Source: Caecitellus pseudoparvulus
Lineage: Eukaryota > Bigyra: Bicosoecida
Length of the DNA: 64,000 nt
Direction of reading: 5' to 3'
Assembly: GCA_965644315.1 (NCBI GenBank)
Contig: CBFFRQ010000041.1
Coordinates: forward strand, 124,001-188,000
Below are positions 29,584 to 37,978 of this stretch, piece by piece. The position numbers and the translations under genes are program-made. Positions within the stretch are counted from its first letter, which is position 1. Every line of letters begins with the position of its first letter. The notes under the pieces are model-generated. The model was not told where the DNA came from and made no database searches. It saw only the letters and a list, made by a program, of their open reading frames with translations.

Positions 29584-30547
29584 AGCGGTAGGGTGCGTCG
29601 GCTTCGATGTTGTGTGCGAGGGCTCGCTCCCACTTCTCGCCGTTGGCCAGCAGCTTCTCCTTGTCGTACAGCAGCTCCTCGTGCGTTTCGGTGCTGTACT
29701 CGAAGTTGGGTCCCTCCACGATGGCGTCCACTGGGCAGGACTCCTGGCAGAAGCCGCAGAAAATGCACTTGGTCATGTCAATGTCGTACCGCGTCGTGCG
29801 GCGGCTGTCGTCGGAGCGGGCTTCCTGTGGACCAGGCGGCGGGGAGAAGGCGCGTGGTGTGTGTCGGCGACGGTGTGCACCGCTGCCTGAGGCACGCACC
29901 GCTTCGATGGTGATGGCCTGGGCAGGGCAGATGGCTTCGCACAGCTTGCACGCAATGCACCTGGGAAGGGGGAGCACAGGGTGGGGGCGCAGGGTGCGTG
30001 GCAGTCGTGGTGCAGTGCAGGCGCGGAGATTCAGGCCCGCGGTGCACGCCAGCCGCGAGCGAAGCAAAGCAGGCGAAATGGGAGGGCACCCAGCTCAGGA
30101 CAGGGCCAGCTCACCTCTCCTCCCCTGAAGGGTAGCGCCGCAAGGCGTGCTCGCCTCGGAAGCGGGGTGACAATGGCCCCTTTTCGAAGGGGTAGTTGAT
30201 GGTGTGCTTGGGGCGCAGCATGACCTCGGTGGTCAAGGCCAGGCCTCGAATCATGTCCTCCATGATGTACAGGTACGACAGGCGGGTGGCCACTGTGAGG
30301 GCCAGCGGGGCGGCGTGCGTGGCGCCGTGGCGCCGGCAGCACATTTCCGCACTCGCGCACCATTGTTTGCCTTGCTCAGCCAGCTCGTCACCTCCTTGGG
30401 CTCAACGCCTTCATACTGGGAGGACGGGACAGCACCCTGGGAGCCCTTGCCAGTGGGCACAGGCGCCTGGGAGCTCAGGGCGCGCGCGCCGCCAACAGCT
30501 GCCGCTGTGGCTCGCGCAGGCACCTTGGCCAGAGCGGAGGCCATCAT
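29582..30547 (-). CDS. NDUFS8: Mitochondrial complex I subunit NDUFS8 (TYKY)
   Basis: This ferredoxin-like subunit carries clusters N6a and N6b of respiratory complex I, in the peripheral arm on the matrix side. Exons on minus are 30547-30361, 30292-30115, 29960-29900 and 29824-29582, giving 222 aa. Introns are 68, 154 and 75 nt and all phases agree. The N-terminus ([14 protein letters not shown]...ALSSQAP) is a typical mitochondrial presequence. Both 4Fe-4S motifs are intact: [12 protein letters not shown] and [12 protein letters not shown]. The ends ([20 protein letters not shown] and [13 protein letters not shown]) are those of the family. The start is 231 bp from that of uS11m on the opposite strand. 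Confidence 0.95.
30342..30350. promoter_or_regulatory. GCGGAAATG element in NDUFS8 intron 1
   Basis: On the minus strand gcggaaatg begins 10 bases inside intron 1 of NDUFS8, after the GTGCGC donor. The location parallels the copies in the Argonaute and PCD first introns. Confidence 0.3.
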
Positions 30548-30778
30548 GACTGCCCCGCACAGCACGTGGGGGGGTCACGCCGCAACGCGCACACCTGACA
30601 GGCTGCAACGTGGGTGGGCTTGCGTGCGAGTGTGTTTTGCTGCGCTGGCGTACTGGTCCACTTGCCTCGCGTTCACGTCACTGCCTCGCACAGTCAATGC
30701 ACTGCGGCAAACTTCACACGTCACCCAGCGCCACCCCCCCCACTCCCTCCCCACACTAGCCACACCCAGGCGTCCAGC

Positions 30779-31195
30779 ATGGCAGCGGGTCAGATTTCGG
30801 CCCTGTTCCGGGCCTCCATGCGCCCTGCGGCACGCGCGGCGTTGGCGCGCAGCCCCGATTGCATGGCCACCGTGACGGTGTCCCTCAACAACACGCACAT
30901 CTGCTTCTCCCGGCTGAACGGGGAAGTCATCGCACACGCGTCAGGGGGCATGACGGGGCGCAAGGGCCCTGAGCGCGCCTCTGCCGACGCCACGCGTGAA
31001 GCGGCCCAGAAGGCCGCCAGCAAAGCCATCAGCGAAGGGCACCGCGTGGCACACCTGCGCTTCAAGGGGCCTTCCCGCGGGCGCTCTGCGGCACTGACGG
31101 GCATCATGGAAGCAGACATGCAGGTGTCTCACCTGGAGGACATCACGGCGTTCCCCACCAACGGCTGCCGGGCACGCAAGGCCCGCCGTCTGTGA
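30779..31195 (+). CDS. Mitochondrial small-subunit protein uS11m
   Basis: 138 aa of bacterial-type ribosomal protein uS11. The first ~30 residues (MAAGQISALFRASMRPAARA) look like a mitochondrial presequence. The body has the family signature: VSLNNTHICF, GEVIAHASGG, GRKGPERAS, a GPSRGRSAAL loop, and the basic C-terminus TNGCRARKARRL that lines the platform of the small subunit. No intron is needed. Mitochondrial rather than plastid location is inferred from the presequence and the absence of plastid genes here. It is divergently paired with NDUFS8, another mitochondrial component. Confidence 0.9.
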   Translation: MAAGQISALFRASMRPAARAALARSPDCMATVTVSLNNTHICFSRLNGEVIAHASGGMTGRKGPERASADATREAAQKAASKAISEGHRVAHLRFKGPSRGRSAALTGIMEADMQVSHLEDITAFPTNGCRARKARRL

Positions 31196-31404
31196 GAAGC
31201 GCAAGCTCACTCTCCGCGGGAACAGCCTCCCCGGCGTCGGCGCGGGCTTGAGGCAGCACATGCACAAGGGCAGCAAATAGAGCACGCATAGGAAAAGGCT
31301 CATGGCATCGTTGTGCGGGGCGAGTCCCTCCAAACAGCGTGTGGCGGCTGAGGCAGGCTGGCCTGGCGCCGGCCGTAATTCCGCAGTGGCGCAGCGGGTC
31401 AAAT

Positions 31405-33042
31405 TCATTCCTGCTTCGCGGCTGCAGGGGGCGGCGCACTGCCAGCGGCGGCGACATTGGCTGGCATGAGCTCAGGCGCCGCCACCACCGGCCCCTCCCC
31501 CCACACATTCGCGGCGTCCACCCACCCACAGGACACGACAAAGTCCACCACGACAGAGGACAACGGCGGCGGCACGCCCTTCGTCTGCCCGGCACTCTGG
31601 CCCACTCTGACTGCCTCCGCACGCCCCTCGCTGCCCTGCAGCTGTGCGCGGCGGGATGCCATCAGCACAGCGTCCCGGATGGCGTGGTACTGGCTGGGCA
31701 GCAGCTGCAGGTGCTGGCACAGAGCGGCCTCATCCGGGGACAGCGTGTCTGCACCTGGCGCACCGGACAGCGCCACCGCCACGGCAGGCTGCACCTTGGA
31801 GATGTCCGCGCTCTCCCCCAGCATGGCGGAGGTGGGGAGGGCCCCCGCCGGCACAGGCGCCTCGGCACGGGCCGCCCCCCGGCCCCGTCCACGTCCACTG
31901 GTCGCACCCTCCTCCCCAGCGGAGGCGGCCGGCCGCGAGGCGTCTGAGGACGCAGGCACGCCGGCGTACAGCACACCCAGGTGTTCTTGCTGCGCTCGAA
32001 TGGTGGCTGACTCACGCCTGCTGCGTTTCGCCAGCTCGTACTCGTGCCCTGCTTCCAGCGTCCGCACGCCGTTGGCGCGCAGCTCCTGCAGGTTTGCGAT
32101 GCGCTTGCGCAGGCGGTCCTCCAAGATCAGCCCGCTCACCACCTCCTCGTGCTCGGCAGGGGACATGAATCGCGCCAGGGGGCGCAGCTGTGCGCGTATT
32201 TCGCGTTCCTCCCGCGGCCGCCGGCGCTCAGTGATAAGGGCCTTGCGGTAATTCAGCAGCCCGCGCTGCAGCAGGAAGGCCTTGCGCCGGGCCCGTTCGT
32301 CCAGCTGGGCGTTGTAGATCTCCAGCACTTTCAACTTCAGCTCCACACTGGCGGGGGATTCCCCCGGGCTGAACTCGATGTCTGCGATGACCTGCTCCGC
32401 GTCATTGGCGTGCTCCACGTCAAAGTCCCCGCGCAGGGGGGAGTACCCGGCCATGTCACAGGTGTTGGCGGCGTCTTCGTCGGGCAGGTCCCCCCCCACG
32501 TTGGCGGGGTCGTCGGCGTCCAGGTAGATGGAGGCCTCCCCGCCGTCCAGCGTGCCGGCCCGCACAGTGTCAATGATGAAGTGCGGCGCGGAAGGAGGGG
32601 GCACCACCCACTCCTGCGGTACGCTGGCAGTCACTGCCGCCAGTTCCTCTGCCACAGGCAGCGAAGGCAGGCTGCCGGTGTCCACGGCACTGTCGCTGCC
32701 TTCCTCGCCGTACTCCAGCAGAGTGGCACGGGGGTCGGGCAGAGGCGCCATGGGGGACTCCAGGTACACTGCCAAGTAGTGCCGCTGGCACCGAATCTCC
32801 TTCTTGGTGCCGACATCAGCGGCTATTTCCCTGCGGCAGGTGCGGTAGCGGTGAGAGTGCGCTTGGTGGGTGTCCAGGCGAAACGCCGCTGGCACGCACT
32901 TCCAGTTGCCCCAGCCGTGCTTCTCCACGGCGTCCAGGAGGCGCAGCTCCTCTGCTGCTGACCAATCCCGCTCATACACGGGGAAGGACAGCTCCTCGAT
33001 CTGCTCCTTGCTCGCGTACGCGCTGGGGTCAGGGTTTGCCAT
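31405..33042 (-). CDS. ADA2: Transcriptional adaptor ADA2 without a ZZ finger
   Basis: ADA2 links and stimulates the GCN5 acetyltransferase in SAGA-type complexes. Exons on minus are 33042-32900 and 32830-31405, giving 522 aa. The 69-nt intron (GTGCGT...TGCCGCAG) splits the SANT domain, and removing it restores GWGNWKEIAADVGTKKE followed by CQRHYLAVYLESPMAPLPD. The middle ADA domain is recognisable (VELKLKVLEIYNAQLDERARRK, PLARFMSPAEHEEVV). The C-terminal SWIRM domain has LSPDEAALCQHLQLLPSQY. The usual N-terminal ZZ zinc finger is absent: the protein begins directly at the linker (IEELSFPVYERDW), and I find no cysteine-rich exon in the 250 bp upstream. The promoter is shared with the divergent IQ gene. 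Confidence 0.88.
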   Translation of the reverse strand: MANPDPSAYASKEQIEELSFPVYERDWSAAEELRLLDAVEKHGWGNWKCVPAAFRLDTHQAHSHRYRTCRREIAADVGTKKEIRCQRHYLAVYLESPMAPLPDPRATLLEYGEEGSDSAVDTGSLPSLPVAEELAAVTASVPQEWVVPPPSAPHFIIDTVRAGTLDGGEASIYLDADDPANVGGDLPDEDAANTCDMAGYSPLRGDFDVEHANDAEQVIADIEFSPGESPASVELKLKVLEIYNAQLDERARRKAFLLQRGLLNYRKALITERRRPREEREIRAQLRPLARFMSPAEHEEVVSGLILEDRLRKRIANLQELRANGVRTLEAGHEYELAKRSRRESATIRAQQEHLGVLYAGVPASSDASRPAASAGEEGATSGRGRGRGAARAEAPVPAGALPTSAMLGESADISKVQPAVAVALSGAPGADTLSPDEAALCQHLQLLPSQYHAIRDAVLMASRRAQLQGSEGRAEAVRVGQSAGQTKGVPPPLSSVVVDFVVSCGWVDAANVWGEGPVVAAPELMPANVAAAGSAPPPAAAKQE

Positions 33043-33292
33043 GCTGGCTGCTGGTTGGGCACAGCCCCCTCAAACAGAAGCCGGGAAGTCCCCGCGGCAA
33101 CGCCAAAACTGATGGCAGCAACGGTATCCAAGACACCTGAATGTTATGGAGTGAGGGATTGTTTTTGCACTGCCCACCCTCGCAGGGGTGTCCCGAGTCT
33201 GAGACAGAAGGGGGGTGTGAGCGTGTCTCACAGGCAGCGTTTCATCGCTCCCAGGCCCCGACTGTGCCCCTCCGCTCCTGGCGCCGTGGAAC

Positions 33293-36200
33293 ATGTCAGA
33301 GACAGGACAGCCAGATGACACCCTGTCTAAAGTATGTAGCATTGTAGTGAACCCCCCTGCAGGTCCTTGCACCGCATCCTTGCCGCGTCGACGCAGGAGG
33401 AGGCAGCTGCCGTTTCCATCCAGCGCCTGGCTCGAGGGCAGGCTGTGAGGCGCCGTCTCGCAGCCGACAAGGCCGCCCGGGACAAGGAAGCCGCGAACCG
33501 AGCTGCACGAGCTGCTCGCATTGCAGCCAGGCGGCGCGAGCTCGCCCTGCTCAGTGCGCTGCCGTCAGACCAGCTGGATTCATACCTGCAGTGCGTGGCC
33601 TGCCGTTGCACTGGTGCACCCTGACCTGCTGTCACCCCCCCTTCCGCCACACAGGTTCGAGAGGAGCAAAGCTGCCCGGACACTGCAGCGATTCACACGG
33701 CAGAAGGTCCTGGGTGACTCCCGCCCGTCCTTCGGCGGAGTGGCCTGTACGGGGCCCCCAACCAAGCCGGTCGGTGCAGCTCAGAGTTCGGGTTCGGCAC
33801 GGGAGGGGGAGGAGGGGGGTGGCGCCGGCAGCGGCCGGTCCTTGCCTCCTCGCTACCGCCGGCCCGCGACGCAGGTGCAGGGGCCCATCGCCTCTGGCGG
33901 GCGGCAGGAGCAGGGGGGGGATGACGCGATCTGGCGGGGGGGGGACGACGGCGGTGACCCTGACCTGCACGCTGACGGATGCCTGGCCATGTGGCCAGTG
34001 GACATGCTGGCCATGTCCGACCTGCAGAGCCGCATCTCCTCCCGTGCCACACAGCAGGAGCGAGGCGCACACCTAGCCCAGCTGGCGTCTCTGCACTCGG
34101 GACTGGTGTCCGCAGGGCTGGGGGGAGCCGAGGGGGATGCGCTGTCTGTGGCAGGCCAGGCGCGCACCCTTGCCGGTGGGGCGGATGCGGAGGCCGCCGA
34201 CGCCAGCATGCGTGCAGCGCGCGTGTCGGCCCTGCGTGAGGCTGCCAGTACGGTGTATGAGACGCAGCTGGGCGGCAGCGTGCACCGGCCTGATCTGGAT
34301 GTGCGGCGGCGGCGGCTGGTGTCTCGCATGCACCGCCACATGGACGCCACGACCCGGCCACCTGCCCTTGCCGAGGTGCTGGCGCGGGGGGATGTGCCGG
34401 CTGAGGAAGAGGGGGGCTCTGAAGGCGCACAGGGGGGGTGGAGCGCGCAGGCGGCCGCGGACGCCACTCCCTGGCCTCCCCACCCCACACTGGCCGCCGC
34501 CGGTCGAGCAGCCCACGAGCGCGCCATGAAGGCTCTCGCGCCAGACCGGCCTTGGTGGCTCGTGTACACGGCTTCTGCGCTGGCTGACCTGCGGAAGGTG
34601 CGCGCGCCACTGCCGTGGCGGGACTGGTGTCCACCTGGAGAACACCATCCCCCCGCGGTTGGGGGGTCTGAGGGGGGAGAGGCTGCCGCCCGCCAGGCCA
34701 ACCAACGCCGGGACAACCGCGAAGAGGAGGTGTTCGGACCCCCTCTGCACGACACTCAGGCGCGGCAGGGGGAGTTCACGCCGCGCATGGCGTCTGACAT
34801 TTGGCTGACGTACGCGTGTGGCGCCTTCGGGGGGGTGGGGGGGGCATCCCTTGCCGTGCCGGGGGATGGTGGGCACACGGAACACAAGGACGACGGCAGC
34901 CAGGCCCCTGAGGCCGTGTCCACCTTCGGCCGGTGGGCCATCAGCACCGGCATGGCCAACCTGGGCGTGCCTGATCCATGGGGCGAGGCGCCTGCCGCCA
35001 CAGATGCCTTGCTGGCTGACCTGGAAGCTCGAGGTGTGCGGGCAGTGGGGCGAGGTGCTGACGCGCCGCCCGGCTCTGACAGCGTGCTCAGCACCCGTGA
35101 GGCGGTGCAGGGCGCCGAGGCGGCCTTGCAGCAGCCGCCGCAGCAGCAGGGGGATGAGGCGGGGGACGCGGCGGGCGACGCCTCAGCGCACGAACACCTG
35201 GACCTGGCTCTATCCCTGCTGGAAGCCCCTGCTTTGGACCTGCCCTCTGGCGTGGGGGCGGCAGGTGCACTGGGCTGCCTGGCCATGCCCGGCACCTCCA
35301 TCTCGGACCGCGTCAAGGCGGCAGGGGAGGCCTTGCGGCGCCACACACGGGCGGCAGCGGTGGCCAGGGAACACTCCGCCCATGACCGTGCCGTGGCTGC
35401 CCGGCGCATCCAGCAGGCGTGGCGGGCGCGGTGCGTGCGGGCAGCTGCGCGGGCGGAGGCTGACCGCCGCCGCCAGGCACGTGCCAAGGCGCAGGAGGCC
35501 GCCAAACGGGCCAAGTGGGAGGAGGTGTACGGCCGCATGTCGGCCATGCTGCGGGAGGTGGTGTCGGATGCCGTGGGGTGGCAGCCGCAGGAGACGGCGC
35601 CTGCCGGCTACAGGGGGGCCAGGCACGCCAGGCCTGCACGGCACGGCAGCCCGCAGACGAGCAAGGACAGCGACGGCTCCCTGTGGGGCCTGTCGCCTAG
35701 CCCCGGCCGGGGGGCTCCCGTGTCCAGGGTGGCACAGCCCACGCCTGGCTCCAAGCCCGTGTCGCTGGAGGTGTCTGCCGTGGCAGATTCGTGGGAGGAG
35801 GGGTCCGAAGCCCCCCCCACACCCCCTCGGGATGTGCCCTCCAGCACCCTCTCCGCGTCGCCCCCCAGACGAGCTGGCCAAGCGGCTGGCACCACGGGTG
35901 GCTTGACCTCCACCACAGGCAGTCGGGTTGGTATCCACGGTTTCCGACAGCTGCCCAGCACCGGACTCGGAGCCTCCCACGACAGTGGAGACTCGTCCCC
36001 CCTCGCTGCTTCCTGGGCTGCCGGGGGCATCCTGCGAGGCCTGGGCGACGCGCCAGTGCGTCAGAGCGGCGCGTCAGTGTCGTTCGCCAGCCAGCATGAG
36101 GCAAGCGGCGTGGAGTCGGCCGGTGCGGGGGCAGGGCGGCGCAGGGGCCGAGTGAGCGTGGACACGTCCCTGGGCGACGTCTCCAGCGTCTCCCTCGGCT

Positions 36201-36397
36201 CCAGCACCGCCAGCGAGGTGGGCGCCGCGATTAAGAGTAGCATGGCCTTTGCCACACCCTCTGCTCGTGCCGCCCCGGCGGAGCGCTTCTTTGACCCAGG
36301 ACGCGTGCGGGCGACGGCCAAGCCTGGCGTGTCGGCGGCAGCTGATGGCGTGCATGCTGCAGCTCGGGCTGCGCGGGCCAAGGCGGCAGCGGAGTGA
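33293..36397 (+). CDS. IQ-motif protein with long disordered regions
   Basis: Exons 33293-33331, 33397-33590 and 33655-36397 give 991 aa; introns are 65 nt (GTATGT) and 64 nt (GTGCGT). The short first exon (MSETGQPDDTLSK) was chosen because it is in phase with the IQ frame through an intron of the usual size. IQ calmodulin-binding motifs are AVSIQRLARGQAVRRRL and AARTLQRFTRQ near the N-terminus and ARRIQQAWRARCVRAA near residue 660, followed by a basic helix. The rest is Ala/Gly/Ser-rich with little predicted order. It could be a calmodulin-binding cytoskeletal or flagellar protein; no orthologue is recognised. Confidence 0.65.
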
Positions 36398-36407
36398 TGC
36401 AATGCAG
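36396..36407. terminator. Shared 3'-end element (gatgcaatgcag)
   Basis: It overlaps the stop of the IQ gene and lies 83 bases beyond the stop of the convergent PH-like gene. Contains an exact tgcaatgca. Confidence 0.4.
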
Positions 36408-36489
36408 GTGGGGCCTTGGGCGAGGAGGGGGCGACGTGCATTGGCGGCGGGGGGATGGCTGAGTTGCGCCTGCCACGCGGCCCCCACCT

Positions 36490-37224
36490 TCACTCTGCAC
36501 TGGCGCCCAGGAGCGGTAGCAACTGCAGCAGCGCCGTGAGCCAGTGCTGCCTGGCCAGCTGGTCAGGAGCAGACAGCACCGTCTGCCTGCCCCCCCGCCA
36601 ATGCAGCGTGAACCTGCAGCAACCATCCTCATCGCCCAGCGTGACCTCTGTCAGGCGAGACAGCGGCAGGGTGGAGATGTGGGCAGGGTCATCAGCTGCG
36701 CCAGCCTCCAGCGCCGCGCGGGGCACCCACTGCAGGCTCGTCGGGTCACTCGCATCCACCCACACAAACACAGGCTGCATGGCAGACGTCTGCAGTGTGT
36801 CTCCAGGCTCCACGATGGCGCCAGAGAAGCTCATGCCTCGCACGAGCATCGAAGTGGACTGGGCGAGAGCCCCCTGTGCCGCGTGCAAGATGTGTTCGGA
36901 AGCAGCAGCGTCCACCTCCAGCTGCTCCACAGTCTCGTCGCGGAATTTGGCCGCTGCCGTTGCAGGCGCTCGAGCTGGCTCTGGTGCTGCCGGCGCAGCG
37001 GCGTCTGACGCTGCATGCCCTTCAGGCTGTGGCTGGAGACTGGACGCTGTGCCTGATGCACTTGCAAAGGACGCCTTGAGCTCCTTGGCTGTGTTGGGTC
37101 CGCCTGGCGCGAGGCGGGCGCTGTCGTCTGGCAGCTTGTGCTGGCGCCGCCGTGCCTGCCGCCGAGCGAGGATGACTTCGATGTTGTACTCCACGCCCTT
37201 GCTGGGGTCCAGCACGCCTGCCAT
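36490..37224 (-). CDS. PH-like domain protein, unknown
   Basis: 244 aa, single exon, ATG at 37224. The N-terminal half is basic (RRQARRRQHK) and Ala/Pro-rich. The C-terminal ~95 residues read like a pleckstrin-homology fold: MQPVFVWVD, LQWVP, PLSRLTEVTLGDEDGCCRFTL, TVLSAPDQLARQHWLTALLQL, with the expected tryptophan in the last helix. PH domains bind phosphoinositides or proteins; the ligand is unknown. A GCGGAATTTG sequence at 36940-36949 is inside this coding region (AKFRDE) and is probably fortuitous. The start is 196 bp from that of the divergent PCD gene. Confidence 0.6.
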   Translation of the reverse strand: MAGVLDPSKGVEYNIEVILARRQARRRQHKLPDDSARLAPGGPNTAKELKASFASASGTASSLQPQPEGHAASDAAAPAAPEPARAPATAAAKFRDETVEQLEVDAAASEHILHAAQGALAQSTSMLVRGMSFSGAIVEPGDTLQTSAMQPVFVWVDASDPTSLQWVPRAALEAGAADDPAHISTLPLSRLTEVTLGDEDGCCRFTLHWRGGRQTVLSAPDQLARQHWLTALLQLLPLLGASAE

Positions 37225-37420
37225 GGTGCTGGGCAGTGCCCCCTGTTCGCTATGGCCTGCTGCAGTGGCGCGCCTGGCAGCGCGTTTGGGCAGTTGAGGT
37301 GCTCAGGAGGCACTGCACTGCCAGCTCACGGGTGCTTTGTGCACACAACTAAACACAGAGCAATCCAACTATCGAAGCTGTAAAGCGCCCGGAGTTGTTG
37401 TGTTCGCGTCACTCACTTGA

Positions 37421-37950
37421 ATGGCCATGCTCGCTGTCGCTCGCCGCGCGGCGGCCGTGTCAAGCAGGGCAGCATGGCGAGCTCCAGCGCTCAGCATGAG
37501 CACTGTGCCAGCGAAGCTGACGGATGAGGAGCGCAAGGAGCTCCTGCCAGCCCTGTCCAAGTGGGAGATGGTGGAGGGCCGAGATGCCATCACCCGCACC
37601 TTCATTTTCGACGACTTCGAGTCGGCATGGAGCTTCATGTCCAACTCAGCCACGTATGCCCAGGCAGTGAGCAATTTCCGCCACGCTCGCTGCGCTGAAG
37701 GCGAGCGCTGCACGCTTGTGCTCGGCCGTGCCGCAGATCAACCACCACCCCGAGTGGTTCAACGTGTACAACAAGGTGGAGGTGACGCTGTCCACCCACG
37801 ACTGTGCAGGGCTGTCGAAGAATGTGCGTGGCCGTGCCGCACCACGCCGAGCTGGCTCGCCCGTCGCACGCAGCGCCCGCCGCCGCCGCGCAGGACACGG
37901 ACTTTGCCGCACAAATGGACGTGTTCGCGGAGAACCTCAACGCAAGCTAG
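37421..37950 (+). CDS. PCBD: Pterin-4a-carbinolamine dehydratase
   Basis: This enzyme dehydrates 4a-hydroxytetrahydropterin in the recycling of tetrahydropterin cofactor. Exons 37421-37666, 37737-37823 and 37894-37950 give 129 aa; both introns are 70 nt and in phase 0. The N-terminal ~28 residues ([20 protein letters not shown]) look like a mitochondrial presequence, with [13 protein letters not shown] after it as an alternative start. The active-site signature is intact after splicing: [22 protein letters not shown] followed by CAGLSKN. A family-typical C-terminus ([15 protein letters not shown]) follows. The second enzyme of this pathway in the window is GTP cyclohydrolase I near 51 kb. It ends 28 bp from the convergent gene. 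Confidence 0.93.
37672..37681. promoter_or_regulatory. CAATTTCCGC element in PCD intron 1
   Basis: An exact reverse-orientation copy begins five bases after the GTGAGC donor of the PCD first intron. Confidence 0.35.
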
Positions 37951-37965
37951 GCGTCCAGTTCAGCA

Positions 37966-37977
37966 GCAATGCATTTC
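37966..37977. terminator. Shared 3'-end element (gcaatgcatttc)
   Basis: It fills the 28-bp gap between the stops of PCD (37950) and the convergent disordered-protein gene (37979). Contains gcaatgcat. Confidence 0.4.
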
Positions 37978-37978
37978 C

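Noticed and set aside
28391-29890. Plus-strand open frame spanning the 3' ends of the coiled-coil and NDUFS8 genes
   Set aside because: It crosses two real genes in wrong frames and shows no domain.
31375-31384. TAATTCCGC sequence between uS11m and ADA2 stops
   Set aside because: Resembles the upstream element but lies in a convergent 3' region, so it is not listed as a promoter. It may be chance.
33332-33362. A 31-nt intron (GTATGT to CCTGCAG) in the IQ gene
   Set aside because: It would put the IQ motif out of frame. The acceptor at 33396 gives a 65-nt intron in the right phase.
36940-36949. GCGGAATTTG copy in the PH-like gene
   Set aside because: Lies in the middle of a coding exon (AKFRDE), far from any start, so it is probably chance and was not counted with the promoter elements.
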